Assembly (NCBI GenBank): GCA_043228905.1
Contig: JBHGNT010000006.1
Coordinates: 13,392,001 to 13,456,000 of the forward strand
DNA: 64,000 nt
From: Azolla caroliniana
Lineage: Eukaryota > Polypodiophyta
Direction: 5' to 3'
Shown here: positions 18,882 to 28,503 of the stretch, piece by piece
How the letters are laid out: each line of letters begins with the position of its first letter
Numbering within the stretch: position 1 is the stretch's first letter
Program-made: the position numbers and the translations under genes
The notes under the pieces: model-generated
What the model was told of the DNA's origin: nothing
Database searches by the model: none
The model's input: only the letters and a program-made list of their open reading frames with translations

Positions 18882-18927
18882 TGGCTAGAACTGAGTGCTT
18901 TTCCTTAGGAGGTCATGGGTTCGAGTC
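18882..18927 (+). promoter_or_regulatory. tRNA-like A and B boxes in LTR
   Basis: A-box-like TGGCTAGAACTGAG at 18882-18895 and B box GGTTCGAGTC at 18918-18927, antisense to the LTR and close to its 5' end. The T stem pairs poorly, so this is not a tRNA gene. RNA polymerase III could still recognise such boxes. The same module recurs in the H and K LTRs. Confidence 0.55.
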
Positions 18928-19031
18928 ACCCTAAACCTCATGGGGTTTCATCTACTCATGACACCATCTCCCTCCTTCGACGACGAGTTCCATGAGTCAT
19001 AATGCACGAATTGGGGCTCGGCTTATCTGGA

Positions 19032-19498
19032 TGTTAGCCAGACGGCAAGGGAAGTCCAGAATGGGAAAAGGGGATAATTAATAACCAAGAGTTGATTAGT
19101 TATAATGTTACAACATAGAATTATTATGATTTTGAGAAGCAAACAGACGGACCCGGAGTCGGTATGCCGATCTGGATCCAAACCGGTTCGTAGCCGGTTG
19201 CCGGTTGGCACCAGTTTGTACCTAAAGCCGGAGACCTATAAAAGGGCCCGATTAGATTGTAATCATCAGCGGATAATTAATAGAGTGTTGTTGTTCTGTA
19301 TCTTAATCATTGTTAATTACTGTTCTGTGTTAAGTGTAATTTATCCTACGCGTGTATTGTGACTAAGGATATTGTCACTAGTAACCAATTAAGGTTCCAT
19401 TAATAGTCGGTCTAAACCTATCTCACCGCAACACCCTTTGGTGAAGTGTCTCAAAGGGACACCTTGTGTTAGGCCATTGTCCGGCCCTAGCAATAACA
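19032..19498 (+). repeat. Tat-3 5' LTR
   Basis: 467 bp, TGTTAGCCAGACGGC...GCAATAACA. Shares with the Tat-1 and Tat-2 LTRs the blocks GACGGACC..GGAGTCGGTATGCCG, a TATAAAAGGGCCCG promoter region (about 19240) and the end block GTGTTAGGCCATTGTCCGGC. Confidence 0.9.
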
Positions 19499-19505
19499 CA
19501 ACTTT

Positions 19506-19521
19506 TGGCGACCACGATTCC
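19506..19521 (+). promoter_or_regulatory. Primer-binding site of Tat-3 (tRNA-Arg type)
   Basis: TGGCGACCACGATTCC, seven bases after the LTR. The first ten bases fit the 3' end of a plant tRNA-Arg ending in GTGGTCG plus CCA. Tat-lineage elements commonly use tRNA-Arg. The same 16 bases occur in Tat-1 and Tat-2. Confidence 0.8.
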
Positions 19522-19551
19522 TACACAAACGCAGCGAATAGTGGCAGGCAT

Positions 19552-20488
19552 GGATGACTAGACCAACAAACGACTCGGTTACGGAGCGAGCAAGAAGACT
19601 TGCCGAACGATTGCAAAATGGAACTGGAAGCCCCAGACCGGCAAGTGGTGGATCAACTTCCAACACTGCCATGTGAGACACTGGAAGCAGAGGAGGAAAG
19701 ACCTCTGACACTGAAAGAAGAGGAGGAAAGACCTCCGACACCAACGGAAGAGGAGGGGAGACCTTCGACACCGGACGACGACATGTCGTTCCCATATCCC
19801 AAGTACCAGGATGATCCGGACGCAGAAGCTCATGTCTATGCATTTCTGCAAACATGGGAAGCAAACCATGTGTCGCAACGCTTGACCGCCGCCGAAGCAG
19901 AATGCTCGAAGATTGTAGAGTTCGGCATGACCTTGGAAGACCAGCCGTGTGATGGCGCTTGACGCACACCCCCGGCACCATCATGCCGTTTGAGGACATA
20001 AAAACCAGATTTTTACAGTTCTTCAACAAAGAGGTGGATCAACGAGAGATGGTTGGCCTATTCTACACCATACGATGGGAACCTATAGAAACCATTCAGC
20101 AATTCGTAATTTCGTTCCAGTGAATGCACAGTCAGCTCAATCAAGCACCACTGAAGGCACATGCGAAAGCAATATTCCTAGCCGCACTCAGGGAACCCCT
20201 GCGTACGGTGTGCGCAGTGATCGATTTCTGCGCCAGCACAATCGACCAGGTCATAGAACAGGTCAGGGAGATGGAGAAAACAACCTCGTGGCTAACAATG
20301 GGGGCACTCCAGCGTACATTACCGACAGAAGACGACCTACGTTTTTGGCAAGCAATACAATGTTATGCCATTCCAGGGCGCACACAATGGACCGATGCAA
20401 ATATAACTTGCTAAACCGGCAAGCGGCACCGGTAAGGCAAATCAAACCCCGGAGCAACCGGGAGGAGGAAGAAGAACGATGGCGGCTG
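19552..20488 (+). pseudogene. gag: Tat-3 gag fragment
   Basis: Acidic proline-rich repeats (EEERPPTPTEEEGRPSTPDD) are followed by the capsid: PYPKYQDDPDAEAHVYAFLQ, WEANHVSQRLTAAEAECSKI. After a frameshift at about 19960, QFFNKEVDQREMVGLFYTI and the homologue of MEKTSSWLTLGALQRALPTD follow. The repeat region is shorter than in Tat-1. Ends at the LTR junction near 20488. Confidence 0.82.
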
Positions 20489-20892
20489 TTAGTACTAGAG
20501 AAGAGAAGTACTATTAGTACTAAGAGGACGGGACTGCGTAAGATTCCTGAGAGAGGAAGAGAGAGGACGAGAGAGAGAGATAGCGAGAATGAGAGAGAGA
20601 GAAAGATGATGACAACCGCTAATATATTATGTGAAAGATAAGTACAAAGTGGCTAAGAGGCTTAAGACTGGCGTTGAACGAATTTGGTTCAAAACAATGC
20701 CTTGTGCCTCATTTTATAGTGTTTTTTGGAATAATCCTGAAGCTTATAGAATGTTCCAAAGAGATTTGGAATATACATCAATTTTCTATGATAAAACATA
20801 AATGAAAATAATATCCTACAAATTACAATTCATAGTCTAATGGTAAGAGCTCAACCCATGTAACATAAGGTCATGGGTTCGAGTCTTGCCAT
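20489..20892 (-). repeat. Family-H LTR, inverted partner
   Basis: About 404 bp of a minus-oriented H LTR, missing the terminal ~30 bases at the Tat-3 side and about 10 at the other. It contains the TAGTACTA cluster, GA-rich tract, TATA region, a heat-shock-like box with one unit mutated, and the tRNA-like module (A box 20841-20850, B box 20876-20885). It faces the plus-oriented LTR at 20893 head to head. Confidence 0.85.
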
Positions 20893-21310
20893 GTTAGGTT
20901 ATATGGATTGAGCTCTTAACCATTATATCATCTATTGTAATACGTAGGATATTATTTTCATTTACATTTTATTCTACGAAATTAATGTATATTCCAGATT
21001 TCCCTCGAACATTCTAGAAGCTTCAGGATTACTCCTAAGAACACTATAAAAGAGGGCACTAGGCATTATGTTGAACCAAATTGGTTCAACGCCACTCTTT
21101 AGCCTCATAGCCCTTTTGTACTTACTCTTCTTATAATATATAATCTGTTATCACCATCTCTCTCTCTCTCTCTCTCGTCCTCGCTATCTCTCTCTCTCTC
21201 CTCTTCTCTCTTCCTCTCTCGGGAGTCTTACGCAGTCCTGTCCTCTTAGTACTAATAGTACTTCCCTTCTCTAGTACTAATTCTCTCTCTATTTAGTACT
21301 ATTCCTGACA
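20893..21310 (+). repeat. H1 5' LTR
   Basis: About 418 bp, lacking roughly the first 35 bases. It ends ATTCCTGACA. It has the perfect heat-shock element GAACATTCTAGAAGCTTC at 21007-21024, a TATAAAAG box about 20 bases further on, CT-rich tracts, and the TAGTACTA cluster. With 20489-20892 it forms an inverted pair with ~400-bp arms. Confidence 0.87.
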
Positions 21311-21394
21311 GTTTGAACCAATTTTCTCTTCTGTCTCTCTCCCTTCATACTAATCTCTTATTCCTCTTTTCTTTTCATCCCATCGCCATAGTTA

Positions 21395-22063
21395 GCGCTC
21401 AGGAATATCAATATGTTTTCTCAGAGTTTCAATGCTTGAAAGAGAAGTTCCTTGCTTTGGAACAAGAAAATCAACGGTTGTTGGGGGATCTTCAATAAAT
21501 CTCCTTAGAAAAGCAGAAAACGCAACAACAACATGGGGAACTTGCAGTACGCATGCAACAACTCGAAGCAACCATCGTAGCGATGCAACAACAAGGCCCC
21601 GGAACACAAGGGATTCATAAGGAACCCAAGATTGGCCTTCCCACAAAGTTCAATGGAACACGATCGCAGTTTAGAGGGTTCCTTAATCAGGTCTGATTAG
21701 TTATTCAAATGCATCCTTCCCGATATCCTATCGATGCATCACGAGTGGGTTTAGTAGGGACGCTGTTAAATGACTCAACGTTGGCATGGTTCGCTCCACT
21801 GTTGGAAAAGGAGTCTCCATTACTCAACAACTTTGAAGAGTTTATAGGTGAGTTTAAAGCATGCTTTGGGGATCCTGACAGCCTAAGGACCGCAGTCAAT
21901 AAAATCCGGCGATTACGCCAAGGAGACCGTCCAGCCTCTGCATACGTTGAAGATTTCCGCCTACTCGCCGTTAACATCCCTTGGGATGATCCAGCATTGA
22001 TGGAGCAATTCCGTTATGGTTTACGCAAAGATGTCAAGGATTTACTCTTGACTTTCCCTGAAG
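21395..22063 (+). pseudogene. gag: H1 gag, first part
   Basis: Start codon lost (ATA before VSAQEYQYVFSE). N-terminal coiled coil (CLKEKFLALEQENQRLLGDL), then a TAA in place of a glutamine codon, the capsid (GLPTKFNGTRSQFRGFLNQV, a TGA, MHPSRYPIDASRVGLVGTLL, FAPLLEKESPLLNNFEEFIG, DPALMEQFRYGLRKDVKDLL). Both stops look like C to T changes. Interrupted at 22063 by Tat-2. Confidence 0.85.
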
Positions 22064-22526
22064 TGTTATTGCTAGGGCCAGACAACAACCTAACACAGGG
22101 TGTCCACTTAAGACATGTCACCAAAGGGTGGTACGGCAGAATGACTTACGGCACAACGCGTAATTAGACCTTAATCGATTACTTAGCCATCCGTAATTAA
22201 CACACATAAGATATAACAATAAATACAGAACGGTAATCAACACTTGAAGATTAAGACAATAAGCTTTATTAATTATCCGCTCCTCATTACATTGTAACCG
22301 GGCCTTTATATAGGTCTCCGGTGCGAAATACAAAACGGTGCCAACCGGCACCTTTACGGAATCGTTCCGGATCCGGATCGGCATACCGATTCCGGTCCGT
22401 CCGTCCACATTTTCTTATATAATAATATGTATATATTAAGACTACTAATTACAACAGTTCTTGAATAACTATTCCTTTCACACTCTGGTTTGGACCTCCT
22501 TAAGCCTTCTTTGCTGGCCGGTAACA
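22064..22526 (-). repeat. Tat-2 3' LTR
   Basis: 463 bp, plus strand TGTTATTGCTAGGGCC...TGGCCGGTAACA. Preceded on the minus strand by GGTACTGTCCCACGGGCGTG and CCATG, a conserved block also found before the Tat-1 3' LTR, in place of a classical polypurine tract. Confidence 0.95.
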
Positions 22527-22580
22527 CATGGCACGCCCGTGGGACAGTACCTTGTACGTCGAACCCACTATCCGGTCGTT

Positions 22581-24263
22581 TTACGCTTCGTCCAAAATGT
22601 CCAGAATGCTTTGCTCCAAAATTTCCAATGGCTCGTCGGGAATCTGTTGTTGCTGTTGTGGTTGTTGTTGTTGTTCCGTTTGTGGCTGTGGTTGCTGCTC
22701 CGTTTGTGGTTGTGGCACCGGCGTTTCCGTTGTTGGTTCCTCCGTCGGAGTTGTCTGTGGCTAACTGACCCTGGCTTGTTCCCCCTCCGGTCTTTGCATC
22801 GGCGACGGTTCCTCATCACTAAGGTTGACCGTTGCCGCCTTTCGCGCTTTTTCTTCCCGGAGCCGAGACCGCTCATAGCTTTCGAACTGGATTTGAGCCT
22901 CCAACCGATCATCGTCCAGTTGAGCTACAAGCTGCCGGACCTGCACCAATTGTTCATCCGCTCCTGTGATCCGATCCAAGTCTTGTTCTAGGCACCGGAT
23001 CCTTGATTAGGCCGTCTCCAGTTCATCGGTTGTGACGAGCAACCGTTCCGTTTGCGCTCTTTCCTTCGCCTCTATGCATCCGACTACTCCGGCAATTTGG
23101 TCTCCTATCCACCGGAGCCATTGGCTACCGGTGCACTGTTGTTGCGCTTGCACGGAGAGTTGGCTGATGGGTTCACTCGCCCGTGGCTGGTCCCGCCTTT
23201 CTGCGTCAAGCTGCGCTTCTGGTTCTGCCAGCTAACCACTTTGTCGTTCCGGCTCTGAGTGTGTTTCGGCTCATCGCCCCTTGTCTGCTTGTTCTTGGCC
23301 GGCTGGGGCTGTTGGCCTTTGTATCTCTAGCTCTTGGGTGACGGGGCTTGTCGGTGCTGCCTGTTGAGCCGGGACTTTTGTGACCGGTCCATCCGAACCG
23401 GTTCCGGTGCCTCCCTTGGCGTGGGTTGCTCAGCGTGAGTTGCAGGCGTTCCATCCTTCTGTGGGTCCGAACGCTTCCTGGCTTATTCAGCGGTGCTCTT
23501 CACCGGCCTCCGCTGGAGGTGCTCCATGGGTTCTTCCTCCATTTCTTCCGCCTGAGTCCCGACATTCATTCTTTCCGCCAAGGTGTCCGTTTCCTGCTGC
23601 CCCGGTCGGTGGAGTGGGCTCTTCAAGGGCCGTGCCGGTGTCTCCTCGTGCGTGTTCGTCGGTCGCTTTCGGTTGGCGCGCTCCTTCGTCGTCTTCTCTG
23701 CTTCGGCAGTCTTCCCCTTAGTGGCCTTAGAGGCCAACAATTGTTGCCGTTTCGAAGCAAGTTTCGGGGTGCCGTCCGTTGCTCTTCCCCGCTTCTTGGT
23801 TTGGACGGGCTCGACTGGTGGCCCCAACAGGGTGAGCCATTGTGTCACCGCATGCCATATTTTCCAGCCTTCCTTGCCTTCCTCTTACTATATCAATCGC
23901 CGTACACAGCCCATCGGCGATCAGCACCGGCCAATCCACCTTGACCCCTTCGTGTGTCGCGATGATCAAGCCTGCTCGGTCCTGAGGCATGACCGGGGGT
24001 CGAGGGTACATGTGGCCGAACTCGTGGAGCACACGGGCAATTTCACGGAATAGCATATCTTCGCCGCCCTGTGTCCTATAGCCCTTCCTGGCTAGAGAGT
24101 ACTCACCGAAATATGCCTCCTCCGTGATCACCTCCGTGTCGATTTCTTTTATAATCTTCTCGGCCTCCTTGTGTGGCGCCACCTCCATGATCGTTAAGAA
24201 ACCCTCCAGACCGTGCTACCATAATAATTTCTTGGCGGCTTCAGATAGTGTTTGGCAGTCCAT
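22581..24263 (-). pseudogene. Tat-2 accessory gene (shortened)
   Basis: Same-strand gene downstream of pol, the counterpart of 40680-44173 in Tat-1. Start MDCQTLSEAAK; then MEVAPHKEAEKIIKEIDTEV, EYSLARKGYRTQGGEDML, ARVLHEFGHMYPRPPVMPQD and VKVDWPVLIADGL. A block beginning after DTEVITEEA (ALTGLPEGG in Tat-1) is deleted. Then a basic, low-complexity part. The long coiled coil is mostly deleted: the frame runs from an ELETA-like site straight to DEQLVQVRQLVAQLDDDRLE. A glutamine-rich tail ends EQSILDILDEA and stop. Frameshifts disable it. Confidence 0.75.
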
Positions 24264-24670
24264 CTCTGCGTCGAGGTCGGAGAGCGTTGGCGAGGTTTGA
24301 TGGTGGGGAGAGTGTGAGAGAGAAAGTTCTCAGGGAGGGGGTTCTCTGTGTGCGAGCTCTCTACGATTTATCTTCACGCGTCGCTCTGCGTCTGTTCTCC
24401 TTGGTTCGCGATAGGAGAAGGTCTCAATGCGTGGGGGTTTTTCTCTCTGCATCTTGGCGCCTTTTTCGAGCCTCTGCATGTGCAGGTCGTGTACTATAAT
24501 AGCATTGCGTGCCATGTGGCGGTGGTTTAATGTCCTATTCATAGCTCCTCGTACCTTTTCGACGTGTCTCTTTACTCCTCGTGTGCATGGCCGTTTCCAC
24601 CACTCCTTTCCATGATTTATTTGATTCGCTCCTTTATTCTCTCTTCTTTTTTTTTTTTAAACTTGTGTGG
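24264..24670 (-). other. Tat-2 spacer between pol and accessory gene
   Basis: Corresponds to 40301-40679 of Tat-1. A short frame at 24330-24542 includes KMQREKPPRIETFSYREP and NRRELAHREPPP, very like Tat-1 (MHRQKPLRVETLYFREP). It could be an upstream leader coding stretch or conserved untranslated RNA. A T run at 24649-24658 corresponds to the A run of Tat-1. Confidence 0.5.
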
Positions 24671-26155
24671 TTAGTTTTTCTCCGGTCCTGTCGGACCCTT
24701 GCCCGAAGCGTGCAACTTGCCGGCCTCTTGACGGTTTGCCGTCGTTCTGGTCTCCTCGGTTGCCGGCTCATGCTCCTCCTTACTGGCTTGGTGGTAGCCG
24801 TCATCTTCACCGGTTGCCATTATGGTTGGCCTACCGACGTCTGATTCGGTGGCGGCCTTTCGTTCAAATGGGTTCTTAGGCATAGGTCCTTTGTATGGTT
24901 TTAGTCTAAATCCGTTGACCCATTTGCCCAGCACTTCTTTGGCAAATGTCCCCAACTGGTAGGACCCATTGAACTCGCATGTGATCCAATACGGTTCAGT
25001 CCATCTAAACCGTAGTTTACCTGGCATTTTGCCCATCCGGGTCTGGAACACGAGTACCGGCTTGCCGGTCCCGAACATCTTCTCGTTTCCCTTCCAGTGC
25101 TGATCTACAAATGCTTTCCGTCTCCGTTGTTCCAATTCCAGGTGCATAATGCTCGCCAGTCGGTGTTCTTCCAGTTCGCACAGAGCCTTTAACCGAATTG
25201 CCTCCAATTCCTTTTCGTTCAATCGTTCCCGAATCTGAATCCGTAAGCTTGGTACCTGGAACTCGACCGGCATGACTGCCTCCAATCCGAATGCTAACCG
25301 GAACGGTGTTGTCCGGATGCTTGTTTTGTACGTTGTCTGGTAAGCCCAGAGTGCACTATGCAGCTTTGTGTCCCAATTTGTCTGATTTTCATTGACGATC
25401 TTCCGGAGGATATTCTGGAGCGTTTTGTTCGTCGACTCAGCTAACCCATTTGCTTGCGGATAGTACGGTGTGCTTCGTTTATGTACTACGGCATAGAACA
25501 TCGTCAAACTTTCTACCACCTGCCCAAGAAAGTGCCCTCCTTGGTCGCTTATCAGCTCAATGGGGCATCCGTACTGGCACCAAATGCATTCCTATAAGAA
25601 TTTCGCCATTGACGCCGCGGTGTTGTCTCGTAGGGCTTTCGCTTCCACCCACTTAGTGTAATAATCCATTGTGACGATCACGTACCGGTTGCCGGTTCTC
25701 ATTGCCGGTGGTTTAAATGGCCCGACGAAATCCAGCCCCCATTTATGGAATGGTTCTAGTGGTAGGACTGGCTGGTGTGGCATCCGAGCTTGTTCCGTTG
25801 GCTGACCCATTCGTTGGCATAGATCACACTCCTTTGCATACTGGACTGCATCTTTCAATGTGGTTGGCCACCATAGGCCACTTTGCCATACTTTCCTTGC
25901 CGTTGCATCTCCGGCATAATAGCCTCCGGCGACTCCGCAATGTGCCTCCCGTAGTATTACCTCCTTCTCGTCGTTGCGCACCGCTCGTCGCCAAATATTG
26001 TCCGCACATTTGTGGTATAGCGTGTCCTGTAATAAACAGAAGTGTCGGCTCTGTACCGCCAGACGTTTTCTCTCGTCCCGGTTCATCTCCTCCGGAGGCA
26101 ATCCGGTACTCAGAAATTGGTGCACATTAGTTAGCCACTTATCTTCTTGTGCCAC
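24671..26155 (-). pseudogene. pol: Tat-2 integrase
   Basis: First block 26155-25592: the zinc finger (REAHCGVAGGYYAGDATA, AKECDLCQRMGQ) and WGLDFVGPFKPP with the first D. After a break at about 25590 the second D lies in ISDQGGHFLGQ (out of frame) and the E in PQANGLAESTNKTLQ. The C-terminal block to 24671 has MPGKLRFRWTEPYWI and LGTFAKEVLGKWVNGFRLK. Same as Tat-1 but with at least one frame break. Confidence 0.88.
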
Positions 26156-26225
26156 CGTTTCATCTGTTGCCGTTTCCGTGGTGACTCGAAAAAGCTCTAC
26201 ATCCGGAAACTTGTCCGGTACTCCG

Positions 26226-27929
26226 TCACCTGTCTCTGGAATCTAACCGGCTTAGATAATCTGCGACCGCATGCTGTATGCCGGGTCCGTGGAATATCTC
26301 GAATTCGAACTCTTGCAACAACAAAGTCCACCGGGCCAGCTTACCGGTAAGTGACGCTTTGGATACTAGGTAGAGGAGTGACGAATGATCTACATGGAAG
26401 GAGAACTTTCTTCCCAATAAATACTGCCTGAATTTTGTTACACTGTAGATCATTCCTAAAGCCTCCCTTTCCGTGGTAGAATAATTTCGTTCCGCTTGGG
26501 ATAGCTTCCAGCTGGCATAGTATACTAGTCGGTACCACCTTGGCTCGGTAAGCTGCATGAGCGCGCTGCCGATTGCGATATCGGAAGCGTCCACGAACAC
26601 ATGAAACTCTTTACTCCAATCCGGAGGCTGCACTACCGGTGCTTGTGACAATAACACCTTTAGTGCTCGGTATGCCTTGTCTTCGATGTCGGTCCATTGG
26701 AACGGTGTTCGATGTACAGCCGTATGCAGAGGTGTAGCCAAGTCTGCCAAATATCGGAGCATACGGCTATGCCAACGGATTTGTCCTAGGAAACGGCTCA
26801 ATGCCTTTGCCGTTGTCGGTGCCGGTGCTTCCCGGATTGCTTTCACTTTGTCCGGATCTACGTCAATGCCTTCCTTGCTTACTATATGCCCTAGGAGCGT
26901 TCTGCTGAACACTCCAAATACACACTTCGCCGGATTCAGGCTTAGCCGGTACGCCCTACACTTCTCTAGACATTGACTGAGATGTTGCAAATGATCTTCT
27001 TCTCTACTACAAATGACGAAATCGTCAAGGAACACCTGCATAAATGCCGGTATGTATTCACCAAAGATCTCCATGATGATCCATTGGAATGTTGTTGGTG
27101 CCGTTTTCAACCCGAACATCATCACCACCGCAACAAACACTCCCCATTCGGTGACGAAAGCCGTTTTCTCTTGATCCTCAGGGTGCATCCGGATCTAATT
27201 ATACCCACTGAATCCGTCTAAGAAACTGTAGACTTCATGGCCGGCGACGGCATCCAAAACTCCATCCGTAAACGGAAGTGGAAATGCATCCGTTACCGTT
27301 GACGCATTGAGCTTCCAGTAGTCGACACAAACTCTAATTTTGCCGTTCTTTTTCGGTACGACTACAATCGGGCTCAGCCATGTACATTTCTTTACGGGAC
27401 GGATGAAGCCGACCCTCAGTAATTTGTCGATCTCCTCCTTGACTTTGGCGGCGTAGTTTGGGTTCATCTGGTACCGACGCTGTGCCACCGGCTTGGCGTC
27501 TTTGCTTAGATGTATCTGGTGCTGATACAACGGAGGATCCAGGCCTCTCATATCCTCGTACGACCAGGCAAAGACGTCGCGAAACTCATTGAGGAGTGTA
27601 ATTATCGCCGTTTTTTTCTCTGCATTCATTTCTTTGGCGATGTGCACCGGTTTTGCCTCCTCCTCCGTTCCTAGATTTACCACTTCTAATTGGGACGCTT
27701 TTACGCGCTGGGATACGGCCATTTCCCTTTCCAACGCCTCCTGCGCATGCCGTAACTCCCGGATTGCTTCTTTATCCGGTTCCGCTTCGGTTTCGTCCGG
27801 TTGCAGTAAATAGGGTGATACCGCTTCCGCGACGTCAATTTCGAATAGGGGTACAATCTTCGGGTTCTCCAACAAGTACTGCTCTTCTTCTTCGTCGGCT
27901 AATCCCCAGCATATTGACACACTCCGCAT
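26226..27929 (-). pseudogene. pol: Tat-2 reverse transcriptase and RNase H
   Basis: 27929-27195 holds the start of reverse transcriptase: PLYQHQIHLSKDAKPVAQRR, KKNGKIRVCVDYWKLN, EVYSFLDGFSGYN. After an in-frame stop at the IRMHPED joint the catalytic FLDD follows in FMQVFLDDFVICSREED. RNase H shows EFHVFVDASDIAIGSALMQL, TTEREALGMIYSV and FHVDHSSLLYLV, ending IQHAVADYLSRLDSRD. The FLDGFSGYN block is typical of the Athila/Tat branch. Confidence 0.9.
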
Positions 27930-28419
27930 ATAACGGTGTCAGATCCTTGCTGGTGCCCTTCCTTTGTTGTGTTGGTACCCGTACCTTCGCTTTTCCCCGC
28001 CGGAACGTAATCATATTCCTCCTCCAGTTCTGCTTGATATGTGCCGTTTTTAACCAAGGGCGTCCCAACAATAATGGGTACGCTCCTTGAGCCTGCAACT
28101 GGAGAACTACGGCTGAGATTCGGAATGTGTGGCCCCCGATGGTTACTTCCAAATTCCGTATTAATCTTGTCGGTCGCACCGAGCTTGTGTTAGCCATTCG
28201 GAGCCAGAACGGACATGGCTCCCACTCTCTGATTCCAAGAGCATCGCATGTCCGGAGGCTGATTACATTAATGCTGGAGCCTTCGTCTATTATCGTGCCG
28301 GGGAGTTCTTTCCCTTTCACAATGGCCGTAATTGCCGGACTGTTGGTGTCCACCACGGCCGGTCCTTCTTCCGGATTTGAGAAGAATGGCGGAGCCGGTG
28401 GTGTTCCTCCTGTCGTCAT
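27835..28419 (-). pseudogene. pol: Tat-2 protease
   Basis: Retropepsin-like: KGKELPGTIIDEGSSINVIS carries the catalytic site (D-E-G-S), then FWLRMANTSSVRPTRLIRNL, GGHTFRISAVVLQLQAQGAY and LLGRPWLKTAHIKQNW. The frame changes before reverse transcriptase. Confidence 0.82.
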
Positions 28420-28503
28420 GCCGGACTTGAGTCCTTCTGTGAATCTTGGTACTAGCTACAAGAGTCGTCCTAACGGCAGCGTGATCTGGCATTCCTGCAA
28501 TAC

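Larger units (their letters stand above)
18499..18963 (-). repeat. 3' LTR of a lost chromovirus
   Basis: 465 bp, plus strand TGTTAATGCCC...CTACTCATGACA. The minus strand starts TGTCATGAG like the H and K LTRs. It is preceded by a polypurine stretch (GAAGGAGGGAGATGG, minus, 18964-18980) and about 60 bases of internal sequence up to 19031, so this is a 3' LTR, not a solo LTR. It carries a tRNA-like box pair and a ~31-bp minisatellite. The flanks show no 5-bp duplication, as expected when the other end is missing. Inserted in Cop-C reverse transcriptase. Confidence 0.72.
19032..20488 (+). mobile_element. Tat-3: 5' end of a Tat-like gypsy element
   Basis: 5' LTR, primer site and gag of the same family as Tat-1 and Tat-2. 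It is cut at about 20488, in the middle of the arginine-rich part after the capsid (RSNREEEEERWR), by a chromovirus LTR. No pol or 3' LTR. Confidence 0.88.

Noticed and set aside
22568-22912. Low-complexity plus-strand frames rich in Cys/Val or Leu/Trp (VVVVVVVPF-like) that suggest a membrane protein
   Set aside because: They are the complement of the glutamine-rich tail of the Tat-2 accessory gene. The same happens at 43931-44243 opposite Tat-1.
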